A DNA stretch of 9,924 nt, taken from contig JBKPBQ010000147.1 in NCBI GenBank assembly GCA_046726955.1, forward strand, positions 1-9,924, read 5' to 3'. The translations under genes and the position numbers were made by a program. Positions 1-7,218 of this stretch are shown here, one piece after another; the stretch's first letter is position 1; each line of letters opens with the position of its first letter. The notes beneath the pieces were generated by a model. The model was not told the DNA's origin, did no database searches, and saw only the letters and a list, made by a program, of their open reading frames with translations. Origin of the DNA: CAVPGH01 sp046726955 (GTDB lineage: Bacteria; Acidobacteriota; Vicinamibacteria; Fen-336).

Positions 1-567
1 GTGCACCTCCCCGGCGCCCACCTCACGACCGATCTCCTCGTGGCCGCGGCCGCCGCCCGCATCCTGGGTGCTACGCCCGCGACGATCGCGCGCGCGGTGG
101 AGGAGTTCCGGGGCGTCCCCCACGTGCTCGAGCACGTGGCCACGACGAGCGGCGTCCTCTACTACAACGACTCGAAGGCCACGAACGTGGCCGCGGCGCG
201 GAAGAGCATCGAGAGCTTCGCGGGCCCGCTCGTCGTGATCATGGGCGGGCGCTACAAGGGCGGCGACTTCCGCGATCTCCGGCCCGCGCTCGCGGCGCGC
301 GGGCGGCGGGTGATCGCGATCGGGGAGACGCGCGGCCAGATTTCGTCCGCGGTCGCCGACGTCGTGCCCGTGGACGAGCGGGCGTCGCTGCGCGAGGCCG
401 TGGAGCGGGCGGCCGAGGTCGCGGTTGGCGGGGACACGGTGCTCCTCGCTCCGGCCTGCTCGTCCTTCGACATGTTCCGCGACTACGCGGCGCGCGGACA
501 GGCGTTCAAGGACGAGGTGCGGCGCCTCCTGGATTCGGGTCCCCCCGCGAGGAGGCACGATGGCTAG
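1..567 (+). CDS. murD: UDP-N-acetylmuramoyl-L-alanine--D-glutamate ligase (MurD), C-terminal part; 5' end outside window
   Basis: MurD adds D-glutamate to UDP-MurNAc-L-Ala in the cytoplasm, using ATP. Only the last 188 residues are present, against about 450 in a full protein, so the GTG at base 1 is almost certainly an internal valine. Visible family landmarks are YNDSKATN (about residues 55-62), the GGRYKGGDF loop (82-90) and PACSSFDMF with RGQAFK (about 151-170), which together cover the end of the central domain and the C-terminal Rossmann-like domain. Two usually conserved spots look altered: the HNxxN-like helix start reads HLTTD, and the HRxE motif reads HVLE. The gene ends with TAG and overlaps ftsW by 8 nt. 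Identity is firm from the motifs and from the dcw context. Confidence 0.95.
   Translation: MHLPGAHLTTDLLVAAAAARILGATPATIARAVEEFRGVPHVLEHVATTSGVLYYNDSKATNVAAARKSIESFAGPLVVIMGGRYKGGDFRDLRPALAARGRRVIAIGETRGQISSAVADVVPVDERASLREAVERAAEVAVGGDTVLLAPACSSFDMFRDYAARGQAFKDEVRRLLDSGPPARRHDG
120..139. repeat. Perfect 20-bp palindrome inside murD
   Basis: Bases 120-139 are a perfect palindrome with 10-nt arms and no spacer. It contains a CACGTG hexamer on each side of a central CTCGAG. It encodes the PHVLEHV stretch of MurD, so it may be a coincidence of coding. It is described because perfect 10-nt arms are uncommon even at this base composition. Confidence 0.8.
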
Positions 568-1651
568 GAAGCTCTCGTCCGACCTCACGCTCGTGGCGGT
601 GACGGTGGCGCTCCTCGGCTTCGGCCTCGTGATGGTGTGGAGCGCGAGCTCGGCCCTCGCCCAGGAGCGTTACGGCACCTCCTACTACTTCCTCGTGCGC
701 CAGGGCATCTGGTCCGTGATCGGCCTCGGCGTCATGGTGGCCGCGCTCCGGCTCGACTACCGCAAGCTCCGCCGCCCCGCGGTCGTGTACGCGGTGGTCG
801 GGATCACGACGGCGCTCCTGATCCTCGTCCTCTTCCTGCGGCCGGTGAACGACACGCACCGCTGGATCCGGCTCGCCGGGCTGTCGTTCCAGCCCGCGGA
901 GATGGCGAAGCTCGCGGCCGTGCTCTTCCTCGCCTACCACATCGAGCGGCGGGGCGAGCGCGTGAACGAGTTCCTCCCCGCCCTCTTCCCGGCGATGCTC
1001 CTCCTGGGCTGGCTCGCCTTCCTCGTCTACATCCAGCCCGATCTCGGCACCGCCGCCACCCTCGTGCTCACGGGCGGCGTCATGCTCTACCTCGCGGGCG
1101 TACGCCTGCGCTACTTCGCCGCCCTCGCCATCCCCGGGAGCGTCCTGTTCTACCAGGCGGTCATGACCGCGGCCTACCGGCGGGACCGCATCGAGGCGTT
1201 CTTGAACCCGTGGTCCGACGCGCGGGGCGCGGGCTACCAGATCATCCAGAGCCTCATCGCGGTGGGCACGGGCGGGATCAACGGCGTCGGGCTCATGGAG
1301 GGACGCCAGAAGCTCTTCTACCTGCCCTACCCGTACAGCGACTTCATCTTCGCCGTGATCGGCGAGGAGCTGGGGCTGCTCGGGACACTCGCCGTCGTCC
1401 TCGCCTTCGTGCTGCTCCTCTGGCGGGGGCTGCGCGCGGCCTGGAAGGCGCCCGATCCCTTCGCGATGTTCCTCGCCGCCGGGCTCACGCTCTCTGTCGT
1501 GATCCAAGCCTTCGTCAACATCAGCATGGTCCTGCGGCTGCTCCCCACCAAAGGGATCCCGCTGCCGTTCATCAGCGCGGGGGGCACGTCGCTCGTCTTC
1601 GCGATGCTCGCCGTGGGCCTCGTCCTGAACGTGTCCCAGCATGCCGACTAG
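560..1651 (+). CDS. ftsW: Septal peptidoglycan glycosyltransferase FtsW (SEDS family)
   Basis: This is a 363-residue SEDS membrane protein that polymerises glycan strands from lipid II at the septum together with a class B PBP. It has about ten hydrophobic segments, beginning near residues 11-31, 48-64 and 73-93 and ending with one near 338-358. Landmarks are FQPAEMAK (110-117), QPDLGTA (159-165), NPWSD (216-220), GYQIIQSLIAVGTGG (225-239), FAVIGEELG (264-272) and LLPTKGIPLPFISAGGTSL (327-345). Asp261 in YSDFIF matches the catalytic aspartate of SEDS polymerases. The usual ExHT before it is YPYS here. The ATG at 560 is chosen because AGGAGG lies at 550-555, only 4 nt upstream, and because the protein then begins with the expected short cytoplasmic tail. 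It overlaps murD by 8 nt, and its TAG directly abuts the murG ATG. Confidence 0.96.
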   Translation: MARKLSSDLTLVAVTVALLGFGLVMVWSASSALAQERYGTSYYFLVRQGIWSVIGLGVMVAALRLDYRKLRRPAVVYAVVGITTALLILVLFLRPVNDTHRWIRLAGLSFQPAEMAKLAAVLFLAYHIERRGERVNEFLPALFPAMLLLGWLAFLVYIQPDLGTAATLVLTGGVMLYLAGVRLRYFAALAIPGSVLFYQAVMTAAYRRDRIEAFLNPWSDARGAGYQIIQSLIAVGTGGINGVGLMEGRQKLFYLPYPYSDFIFAVIGEELGLLGTLAVVLAFVLLLWRGLRAAWKAPDPFAMFLAAGLTLSVVIQAFVNISMVLRLLPTKGIPLPFISAGGTSLVFAMLAVGLVLNVSQHAD

Positions 1652-2728
1652 ATGGCAGGAACGATACTCATCGCGGCGGGCGGCACCGGAGGGCACGTCT
1701 TCCCCGGCATCGCGGTGGCGGACGAGCTCGTCCGGCGCGATCCCGCGCTCCGCGTCGTGTTCGTGGGCGCCCCGCGGGGCCTCGAGTCGCGGCTCGTCCC
1801 TCGCGCGGGCTACCCGCTCGAGATCCTCCCCATCCTCCCCCTCAACACGGTGGGCGCCGTCGCTCTCGTCAAGGGCGTTCTCGCCCTGCCCTGGGGACTC
1901 TTCCGCTCCGCCGCGCTCGTCCGCCGTCTCCGCCCGCGGGCGGTCCTCGGCGTGGGCGGGTACGCCGGCGGTCCCGTCGTGCTCATGGCCGCGCTCCTCG
2001 GAGTCCGCACGGTGATCCTCGAGCCGAACGCGAAGCCCGGGTTCACGAACAAGGTGCTCGCACCCTTCGTGCGCCACGCCGCCTGTGCCTACGAGTCGGC
2101 CCGAGCGGCTTTCGGCGCGAAGGGCGTGATCACGGGCAACCCCGTTCGCGGCGGCTTCGCCGCCATCCCGGCGAAGGAGCATCGTCCGCCCCTCACGCGC
2201 CAGGCTTTCGGAGGCAGCCAGGGTTCGCGTGTCATCAACGAAGCGTTGGTCGCGGCCCTGCCTCATCTTCCTGGAGCCGACCGCCTGAGCATCGTCCATC
2301 AAAGTGGCGCGTCCGGCCACGCCGCGGTCTCGACTGGCTACGGCGCGGCGGGGCGCTCAGCTGAGGTCCTCCCTTTCCTCGACGACATGGAGCGCCGCTT
2401 TGCCGAAGCCGACCTCGTGCTCTGCCGCAGCGGGGCCACGACCTGCGCCGAGCTCACGGCGGCCGGAAAGGCGTCCGTTCTCGTGCCCTTCGCGCGCTCC
2501 GCGGACGACCACCAGAAGAAGAACGCAGAGGAGATGCAGGCAGCGGGTGCGGCCGTGATGATCGAGGAGCGGACTCTCGACGGCAACACGCTCGCGGCGT
2601 CGCTCCGTGCGCTCCTCGACGACCCGCGACGGATCGAAGCGATGGAAGCGGCGGCCCGTCGCCTGGGCCGGCCCGACGCCGCCGCCCGCGTGGCCGGCCT
2701 CCTCCTCGACGAGGCGCCGCGTGCTTAG
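1652..2728 (+). CDS. murG: UDP-GlcNAc:lipid I N-acetylglucosaminyltransferase MurG (lipid II synthase)
   Basis: MurG transfers GlcNAc to lipid I on the inner face of the cytoplasmic membrane, yielding lipid II. The 358-residue length is typical. The N-domain has GGTGGHVFPGIA (10-21) and the second glycine-rich loop GVGGYAGGP. EPNAKPGFTN matches the usual EQNxxPGxTN segment. The C-domain has TGNPVR, GGSQGSR (187-193), CRSGATTCAEL and ADDHQKKNA for UDP-GlcNAc binding. The strand leading into GGSQG reads LTRQAF, with Arg183-Gln184 where hydrophobic residues are usual. Two prolines normally found in the GKP and FPxA(A)DDHQ segments are alanines or shifted. Codons for about residues 145-255 end in A or T noticeably more often than in neighbouring genes. 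The ATG starts right after the ftsW TAG, in the same frame, with no Shine-Dalgarno visible, so translation is probably coupled. Confidence 0.95.
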   Translation: MAGTILIAAGGTGGHVFPGIAVADELVRRDPALRVVFVGAPRGLESRLVPRAGYPLEILPILPLNTVGAVALVKGVLALPWGLFRSAALVRRLRPRAVLGVGGYAGGPVVLMAALLGVRTVILEPNAKPGFTNKVLAPFVRHAACAYESARAAFGAKGVITGNPVRGGFAAIPAKEHRPPLTRQAFGGSQGSRVINEALVAALPHLPGADRLSIVHQSGASGHAAVSTGYGAAGRSAEVLPFLDDMERRFAEADLVLCRSGATTCAELTAAGKASVLVPFARSADDHQKKNAEEMQAAGAAVMIEERTLDGNTLAASLRALLDDPRRIEAMEAAARRLGRPDAAARVAGLLLDEAPRA

Positions 2729-4100
2729 GAAGATCCAGCGCATCCACTTCGTGGGGCTGGGCGGCTCCGGCATGAGCGGCATCGCGGAAGTGCTGCTGAA
2801 CCTCGGCTACACAGTCTCCGGCTCCGACCTGAAGCGCAGCTCGGTCACCGATCGGCTGGTGAAGCTCGGGGCGCGCTTCGAGGAGGGCCACGAGGCCGCC
2901 CACCTCCAGGGCGCGCACGTCGTGGTGACCTCGACGGCGGTGAAGGCGGACAACCCCGAGGTGCTGGAGGCGCGTCGGCTGGGCGTCCCGGTCATCCCGC
3001 GCGCCGAGATGCTCGCGGAGCTCATGCGCCTCAAGTACGGGGTGGCGGTGGCGGGCAGCCACGGCAAGACCACGACGACGTCGATGGTCGCGCTCGTCCT
3101 CGACAAGGGCGGGCTCGATCCCACCGTCGTGATCGGCGGACGCCTGGGCGTCCTCGGCTCGGGAGCGCGCCTCGGCAAGGGCGACTTCATGGTGGCGGAG
3201 GCCGACGAGTCCGATCGCTCGTTCCTCAAGCTCTCGCCGACTGTCGCGGTGGTGACGAACATCGACCGCGAGCACCTCGACGCCTACCGCGACCTCCACG
3301 ACATCCAGGAGGCGTTCCTGGGCTTCGTCAACAAGGTCCCGTTCTACGGGGCGGCCGTCCTCTGCCTGGACGACGCGCCGGTGCAGGACATCCTGCCGCG
3401 CGTGGAGAGGCGGGTCGTGTCCTACGGGCTGACGCCGCAGGCCCACGTCTCCGCCCGCGACCTCACGGTGGACGCGGCGGGATCGCGCTTCACGGCGACG
3501 CTCGGCGGAGACACGCTCGGCGCGGTGAGGCTCGCGGTGCCGGGCCGGCACAACGTCGTGAACTCCCTGGCCGCGGTGGCGGTGGGCTCCGACCTCGGCG
3601 TCTCCTTCGACGCGATCCGGGAGGGGCTCGAGTCGTTCACCGGCGTCGACCGGCGCTTCCAGGTGCGGGGCGAGGCGAAGGGCGGCGTGACCGTGATCGA
3701 CGACTACGGCCACCACCCGACCGAGATCAAGGTCACGCTCGAGGCGCTGAAGACGCGAGCGGGAGGACGGCGCACGGTCGTGCTCTTCCAGCCCCACCGC
3801 TACACGCGCACGCAGGCGCTCTGGGACGACTTCAGCCGCGCTTTCCACGTCGCGGACGTGGTGCTCCTCACGGACATCTATCCCGCGTCCGAGGAGCCGA
3901 TCGGCGGCGTGACCGCGGAGGCGCTGGCCGCGAGCGTCGTCGAGCGCGGGCACCGGCACGCGAGCTACGCCGGCGATCTGAAGGCGGCCACGGAGCGGCT
4001 GGCCGCGGTGGTCGAGGACGGCGACGTGGTGCTGACGCTCGGAGCGGGCAGCGTGTGGACGGCGGGCGAGGAGCTGCTGCGCCGGCGGGGGCCTGCTTGA
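2721..4100 (+). CDS. murC: UDP-N-acetylmuramate--L-alanine ligase (MurC)
   Basis: MurC performs the first amino-acid ligation of the stem peptide, joining L-alanine to UDP-MurNAc with ATP in the cytoplasm. The protein is 459 residues, standard for the family. In order: N-terminal Rossmann loop VGLGGSGMSG (11-20), ATP P-loop GSHGKTTTT (112-120), EADESD (160-165), NIDREHLD (180-187), PGRHNVVNSLAA (about 274-285), DDYGHHPTEI (327-336), QPHRYTRT (357-364) and GAGSVW (441-446). All expected catalytic elements appear intact. The GTG at 2721 is chosen because GAGG lies at 2711-2714 six bases upstream and the Rossmann strand begins a few residues later. A longer reading from upstream would lie wholly inside murG. 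It overlaps murG by 8 nt. Confidence 0.97.
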   Translation: MLRKIQRIHFVGLGGSGMSGIAEVLLNLGYTVSGSDLKRSSVTDRLVKLGARFEEGHEAAHLQGAHVVVTSTAVKADNPEVLEARRLGVPVIPRAEMLAELMRLKYGVAVAGSHGKTTTTSMVALVLDKGGLDPTVVIGGRLGVLGSGARLGKGDFMVAEADESDRSFLKLSPTVAVVTNIDREHLDAYRDLHDIQEAFLGFVNKVPFYGAAVLCLDDAPVQDILPRVERRVVSYGLTPQAHVSARDLTVDAAGSRFTATLGGDTLGAVRLAVPGRHNVVNSLAAVAVGSDLGVSFDAIREGLESFTGVDRRFQVRGEAKGGVTVIDDYGHHPTEIKVTLEALKTRAGGRRTVVLFQPHRYTRTQALWDDFSRAFHVADVVLLTDIYPASEEPIGGVTAEALAASVVERGHRHASYAGDLKAATERLAAVVEDGDVVLTLGAGSVWTAGEELLRRRGPA

Positions 4101-4127
4101 GGGCCGGATGCTGACGGGCGGCGGACG

Positions 4128-5027
4128 ATGGACCCGCGAATGATCGAGGCCTTGCGCGTATCCGGCATCCCGTTCCGTGAAGGGGAGCCGCTCGCCCGTC
4201 ACACCACGATGGGCGTCGGCGGCCCCGCCGCGGTCATGGCGTTTCCGCGCTCGCCGGAGTCGCTGCGGCAGGCGCTGCGCGCGCGAGCCGAGCTCGGCGT
4301 CCCCCACCGCATCCTCGGCGGGGGCTCGAACCTCGTGGTGGTGGACGAGGGCCTCGACGAGCTCGTGGTGAACACCGAGGACATGCGCCGGGTGGACGTC
4401 CGGGAGGACGGCACGGTGACCGCGGAGGGCGGCGCGAACCTCATCCGCACCGTCGTGCGTTGCTGCCGCGCGGGCTGGCGCGGGATGGAGAGCGCCGTCG
4501 GGATCCCAGGCTCGATCGGCGGGGCGGCGGTCATGAACGCGGGGGCCTACGGCTTCTCGATCAGCGACGTGCTGAAGGAGATCGTGGTCTACGACGAGAA
4601 CGGCGAGCGCGCGGAGCCGCCCAACGGCTGGCGCTTCCACTACCGTGGCTCGTCCATCCCCGAGGGCGCGGCCGTCGCCAGCATGACCGTGGCCCTGCGT
4701 CCCGACGACCCCGAGGTTCTCGCCAAGGAGACGCACGAGCTCTCGCAGCAGCGCACGAAGAGCCAGCCCGGCGGGCGCAACGCGGGGTGCGTCTTCAAGA
4801 ACGCGCCGAACGCGCCGGCGGGAAAGCTGATCGACGGTCTCGGCCTCAAGGGAGCCAGGCGCGGCGGCGCCGTCGTGAGCCCGCGGCACGCGAACTTCGT
4901 GGTGAACGACGGCGACGCCAAGGCGAGCGACGTCCTCGACCTGCTGCACCTCGTGCACGAGCGCGTCGCGAAGGAAACGGGCGTCGATCTCGAGCTGGAG
5001 GTCAAGGTGTGGAGGCCGCGGGCATGA
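4128..5027 (+). CDS. murB: UDP-N-acetylenolpyruvoylglucosamine reductase (MurB), short type II form
   Basis: MurB uses FAD and NADPH to reduce UDP-GlcNAc-enolpyruvate to UDP-MurNAc. At 299 residues it is the shorter type II form. FAD-binding landmarks are TTMGVGGPA (26-34), ILGGGSNLVV (62-71) and GIPGSIGGAAVMNAGAYG (125-142). The active-site arginine lies in YRGSS (172-176). The proton-donor position, usually Ser in E. coli-like enzymes, is Cys221 in NAGCVFKN. The C-terminal glutamate appears as Glu291 in LELEV. AGKLIDGLGLKGARRGGA and HANFVVN are typical. A 27-nt gap follows murC. The ATG at 4128 has only weak purine-rich sequence (GGCGG) upstream, and a second in-frame ATG at 4140 is the alternative start. 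It ends in an ATGA overlap with ftsQ. Confidence 0.95.
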   Translation: MDPRMIEALRVSGIPFREGEPLARHTTMGVGGPAAVMAFPRSPESLRQALRARAELGVPHRILGGGSNLVVVDEGLDELVVNTEDMRRVDVREDGTVTAEGGANLIRTVVRCCRAGWRGMESAVGIPGSIGGAAVMNAGAYGFSISDVLKEIVVYDENGERAEPPNGWRFHYRGSSIPEGAAVASMTVALRPDDPEVLAKETHELSQQRTKSQPGGRNAGCVFKNAPNAPAGKLIDGLGLKGARRGGAVVSPRHANFVVNDGDAKASDVLDLLHLVHERVAKETGVDLELEVKVWRPRA

Positions 5028-5929
5028 CGCGGCGAGGCCTGCCTATGCCCGCGCCCGACGACCTCCTGGACCTCCCGCTCCAGACGGGAGGCGACGAGCC
5101 CGCGTTCCTGCGCGGCAAGACGCGCGCCTCGCGCGCGCGGCGGGCGCGTCGAGGGTGGACGGCGCGGGCGATCCTCGTCCTCCAGGTGGCGGGCGCGGCC
5201 TTCGTGGCGGTGGCCGCGGTGTGGACGAGCTACGCGAAGGTGATGGCGAGCGAGCGCCTCAAGGTCGGCCGCGTGGACGTCCGGGGCAGCCATTTCCTGT
5301 CCGAAGGAGAGGTGCGCGAGCTCCTCGGCCCCGCCGTCGGAGAGAACATCCTCCTCCTCGACATCGAGGCCCTGAAGGCGCGCCTCCGCTCGTCGCCCTG
5401 GGTCGCGGACGCGCGCGTGGGCCGCACGCTCCCCGACACGCTCAAGGTCGAGATCCGCGAGCGCGTGCCCCTCGCCCTCGCCGAGTGCGAACGGCTCTAC
5501 CTCATGGACGGAGACGGCGGTCTCATCGACATCTACGGACCGCGCACCGCCGCCTTCGACCTGCCGATCGTGCGCGGGCTGCAGGGTCTCGAGGGCGAGG
5601 CGCGGCGCGGACGCGCGGAGAGGGCGGGGGCGCTCCTCCGGGATCTCGGCGACCTCGCCGGCGAGATCTCCGAGGTGCAGGTGCAGCCCTCCGGCGATCT
5701 GCGCGTCGTGCTCAAGCGGGACGGAGAGGTCCTGCTCCTCGCCGACCCCCCCTACCGCAAGAAGGTCACGACCTTCCTCGCCCTGCGCCGCGAGCTGCGC
5801 GAGAAGGCACCGGGCACCGAGTACTTCGACCTGCGTTTCCGCGGACGGATCTACGCGCGGCCGGCCGGCCCCGAGGCGCCGCCGGGCCCGAGCAAGGCAG
5901 TGGCTTCCACGCAGCCCCAGGAGCAATAG
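5024..5929 (+). CDS. ftsQ: Cell division protein FtsQ (POTRA domain)
   Basis: FtsQ is a single-pass divisome scaffold that links FtsL/FtsB and the septal synthase to the ring. The 301-residue protein has a cytoplasmic N-terminal tail of about 45 residues rich in Arg (RASRARRARR, 34-43). One transmembrane segment follows at about 47-69, then a POTRA domain at about 79-148. That domain includes VGRVDVRGSHFLSEGEV, GENILLLDIEALKARL and SSPWVADARVGRTLPDTLKV. The beta-rich FtsQ domain follows, ending in YFDLRFRGRIYARP, and then a low-complexity Pro/Gln tail. GGAGG at 5011-5015 lies 8 nt before the ATG at 5024, which overlaps the murB stop as ATGA. Met8 is a less likely start. Sequence identity in this family is low, so the call rests on architecture plus position between murB and ftsA. 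Confidence 0.93.
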   Translation: MTRRGLPMPAPDDLLDLPLQTGGDEPAFLRGKTRASRARRARRGWTARAILVLQVAGAAFVAVAAVWTSYAKVMASERLKVGRVDVRGSHFLSEGEVRELLGPAVGENILLLDIEALKARLRSSPWVADARVGRTLPDTLKVEIRERVPLALAECERLYLMDGDGGLIDIYGPRTAAFDLPIVRGLQGLEGEARRGRAERAGALLRDLGDLAGEISEVQVQPSGDLRVVLKRDGEVLLLADPPYRKKVTTFLALRRELREKAPGTEYFDLRFRGRIYARPAGPEAPPGPSKAVASTQPQEQ

Positions 5930-7176
5930 TGGCCAAGAAAAAGGACCGTTACATCGTCGGGCTCGACATCGGGACGCACAAGATCTGCGCCATCGTCGCG
6001 GAGATCACGGACGAGGGGCGGCTCGACGTCATCGGGATCGGGCAGACCGAGAGCAAGGGCCTCAGGAAGGGCGTCGTCATCAACCTCGAGGCCACGGTGG
6101 ATGCGATCAAGCGCGTCCTCGAGGAAGCCGAGCTCATGGCGGGGGTGGAGATCGGCTCCGCCTACGTGGGCCTCGCAGGGACGCACATCAAGGGCTTCAA
6201 CTCCCGAGGCGTCATCGCGGTCTCGAACAAGAACCGCACGATCGACCGCGAGGACGTGCGCCGCGTGATCGAGGCGGCGAAGGCGGTGACGATCCCCCCC
6301 GACCGCGAGATCCTCCACGTGCTGCCCCAGGAGTTCGTGGTCGACGACCAGGACGGCATCGGCGATCCCAGCGGGATGACGGGGACGCGCCTGGAGGTGA
6401 ACGTCCACGTCATCAGCTGCTCCCAGACCGCGGCCCAGAACACGGTGACCTGCGCCAACCGCGCCGGGCTCGAGGTCATCGACACCGTCCTCACGCAGCT
6501 CGCGGCGGCCGAGGCCTGCCTCACTCCCGACGAGAAGGAGCTCGGGGTCGCGCTCGTGGACATCGGGGGCGGGACGACCGACCTCGCGATCTTCGAGAAG
6601 GGCTCGCTCTGGCACACCGCCGTCCTCCAGGTGGGAGGCGAGCACTTCACGAACGACGTGGCGGTGGCGCTGCGCACGCCCGTCAACGAGGCGGAGAAGA
6701 CGAAGAAGAAGTTCGGCTGCGCCCTCACCTCGATGATCCCGGAGGAGGACTCGCTGGAGGTGCCGAGCGTGGGCGGGCGCAAGCCCCGCATCATGGCCCG
6801 CCAGGTCCTGGGCGACGTGCTGCAGGCGCGGGCGGAGGAGATCTGCCAGCTCGTCCTCACCGAGATCCGGCGCGCGGGCTTCGAGCGCAGCCTCAACAGC
6901 GGCGTCGTGCTCACAGGTGGGGGCGGGATTTTGGAGGGCATGCCGGAGATCGCGGAGCAGATCTTCGACATGCCGGTGCGGCGGGGAACGCCGGGGGGGA
7001 TCGGCGGGCTCGTGGACGTGGTGGCGAGCCCCGTCTACTCGACGGCGGTGGGACTGGTGCTGTGCGGCTATCGGAACCGGGCGGGTCGCGGGGTGATCCC
7101 GGCCCGGCAGGCGGCGACGGGTACCTTCGGAAAGGTGACCGGGCGTCTCATGGGTTGGCTGTCCGACTTCTTTTGA
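5929..7176 (+). CDS. ftsA: Cell division protein FtsA (actin-like FtsZ membrane tether)
   Basis: FtsA is an actin-fold ATPase that anchors FtsZ filaments to the membrane and recruits later divisome proteins. At 415 residues it has normal length. Phosphate-1 motif GLDIGTHKICAIVAE is at 11-25, phosphate-2 VDIGGGTTDLAIF at 210-222 and the adenosine motif LTGGGGILEGM at 328-338. GLRKGVVINLE and GSAYVGLAGTHIKG mark the start of the FtsA-specific 1C region. The final residues, GKVTGRLMGWLSDFF (401-415), form a short amphipathic helix like the known membrane-targeting sequence. The start is GTG at 5929, sharing one base with the ftsQ TAG, with AGGAG at 5919-5923 five bases upstream. MAKKKDRYIVGLDIG fits a normal N-terminus. 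No defect is visible. Confidence 0.97.
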   Translation: MAKKKDRYIVGLDIGTHKICAIVAEITDEGRLDVIGIGQTESKGLRKGVVINLEATVDAIKRVLEEAELMAGVEIGSAYVGLAGTHIKGFNSRGVIAVSNKNRTIDREDVRRVIEAAKAVTIPPDREILHVLPQEFVVDDQDGIGDPSGMTGTRLEVNVHVISCSQTAAQNTVTCANRAGLEVIDTVLTQLAAAEACLTPDEKELGVALVDIGGGTTDLAIFEKGSLWHTAVLQVGGEHFTNDVAVALRTPVNEAEKTKKKFGCALTSMIPEEDSLEVPSVGGRKPRIMARQVLGDVLQARAEEICQLVLTEIRRAGFERSLNSGVVLTGGGGILEGMPEIAEQIFDMPVRRGTPGGIGGLVDVVASPVYSTAVGLVLCGYRNRAGRGVIPARQAATGTFGKVTGRLMGWLSDFF

Positions 7177-7198
7177 TCGCGGGGGCGGACCGTGGCCG

Positions 7199-7211
7199 CT
7201 CCGCGCGGAGG
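7199..7211 (+). promoter_or_regulatory. Ribosome binding site of the small cysteine-rich gene, within a 12-bp palindrome
   Basis: GGAGG at 7207-7211 lies 7 nt before the ATG at 7219 and decides that start over the in-frame GTG at 7192, which has only a G-run upstream. The GGAG is the right half of a perfect 12-bp palindrome (7199-7210). CTCC at 7199-7202 could pair with it across a GCGC loop, a weak 4-bp hairpin that might damp initiation. The pairing effect is inferred. Confidence 0.6.
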
Positions 7212-7218
7212 AAAAAGG

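Noticed and set aside
425..559. Upstream in-frame extension of ftsW
   Set aside because: It overlaps the conserved murD C-terminus, and AGGAGG just before ATG 560 plus the normal FtsW N-terminus fix the start.
2607..2720. Upstream in-frame extension of murC
   Set aside because: The translation is a low-quality shadow of murG. GTG 2721 has a well-spaced GAGG and starts just before the Rossmann strand.
506..4958. Very long open frames on the minus strand (for example 506-2320 and 2454-4958) and a long plus-strand frame at 637-2364
   Set aside because: They overlie well-identified ftsW, murG, murC and murB, and their translations are Arg/Ala/Asp/His/Pro-rich with no domains. Strong G/C-ending codon bias removes stops from the opposite and shifted frames.
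7192..7218. GTG start for the small cysteine-rich gene
   Set aside because: The GGAGG 7 nt before ATG 7219 is far better placed, and the nine extra residues add nothing recognisable.
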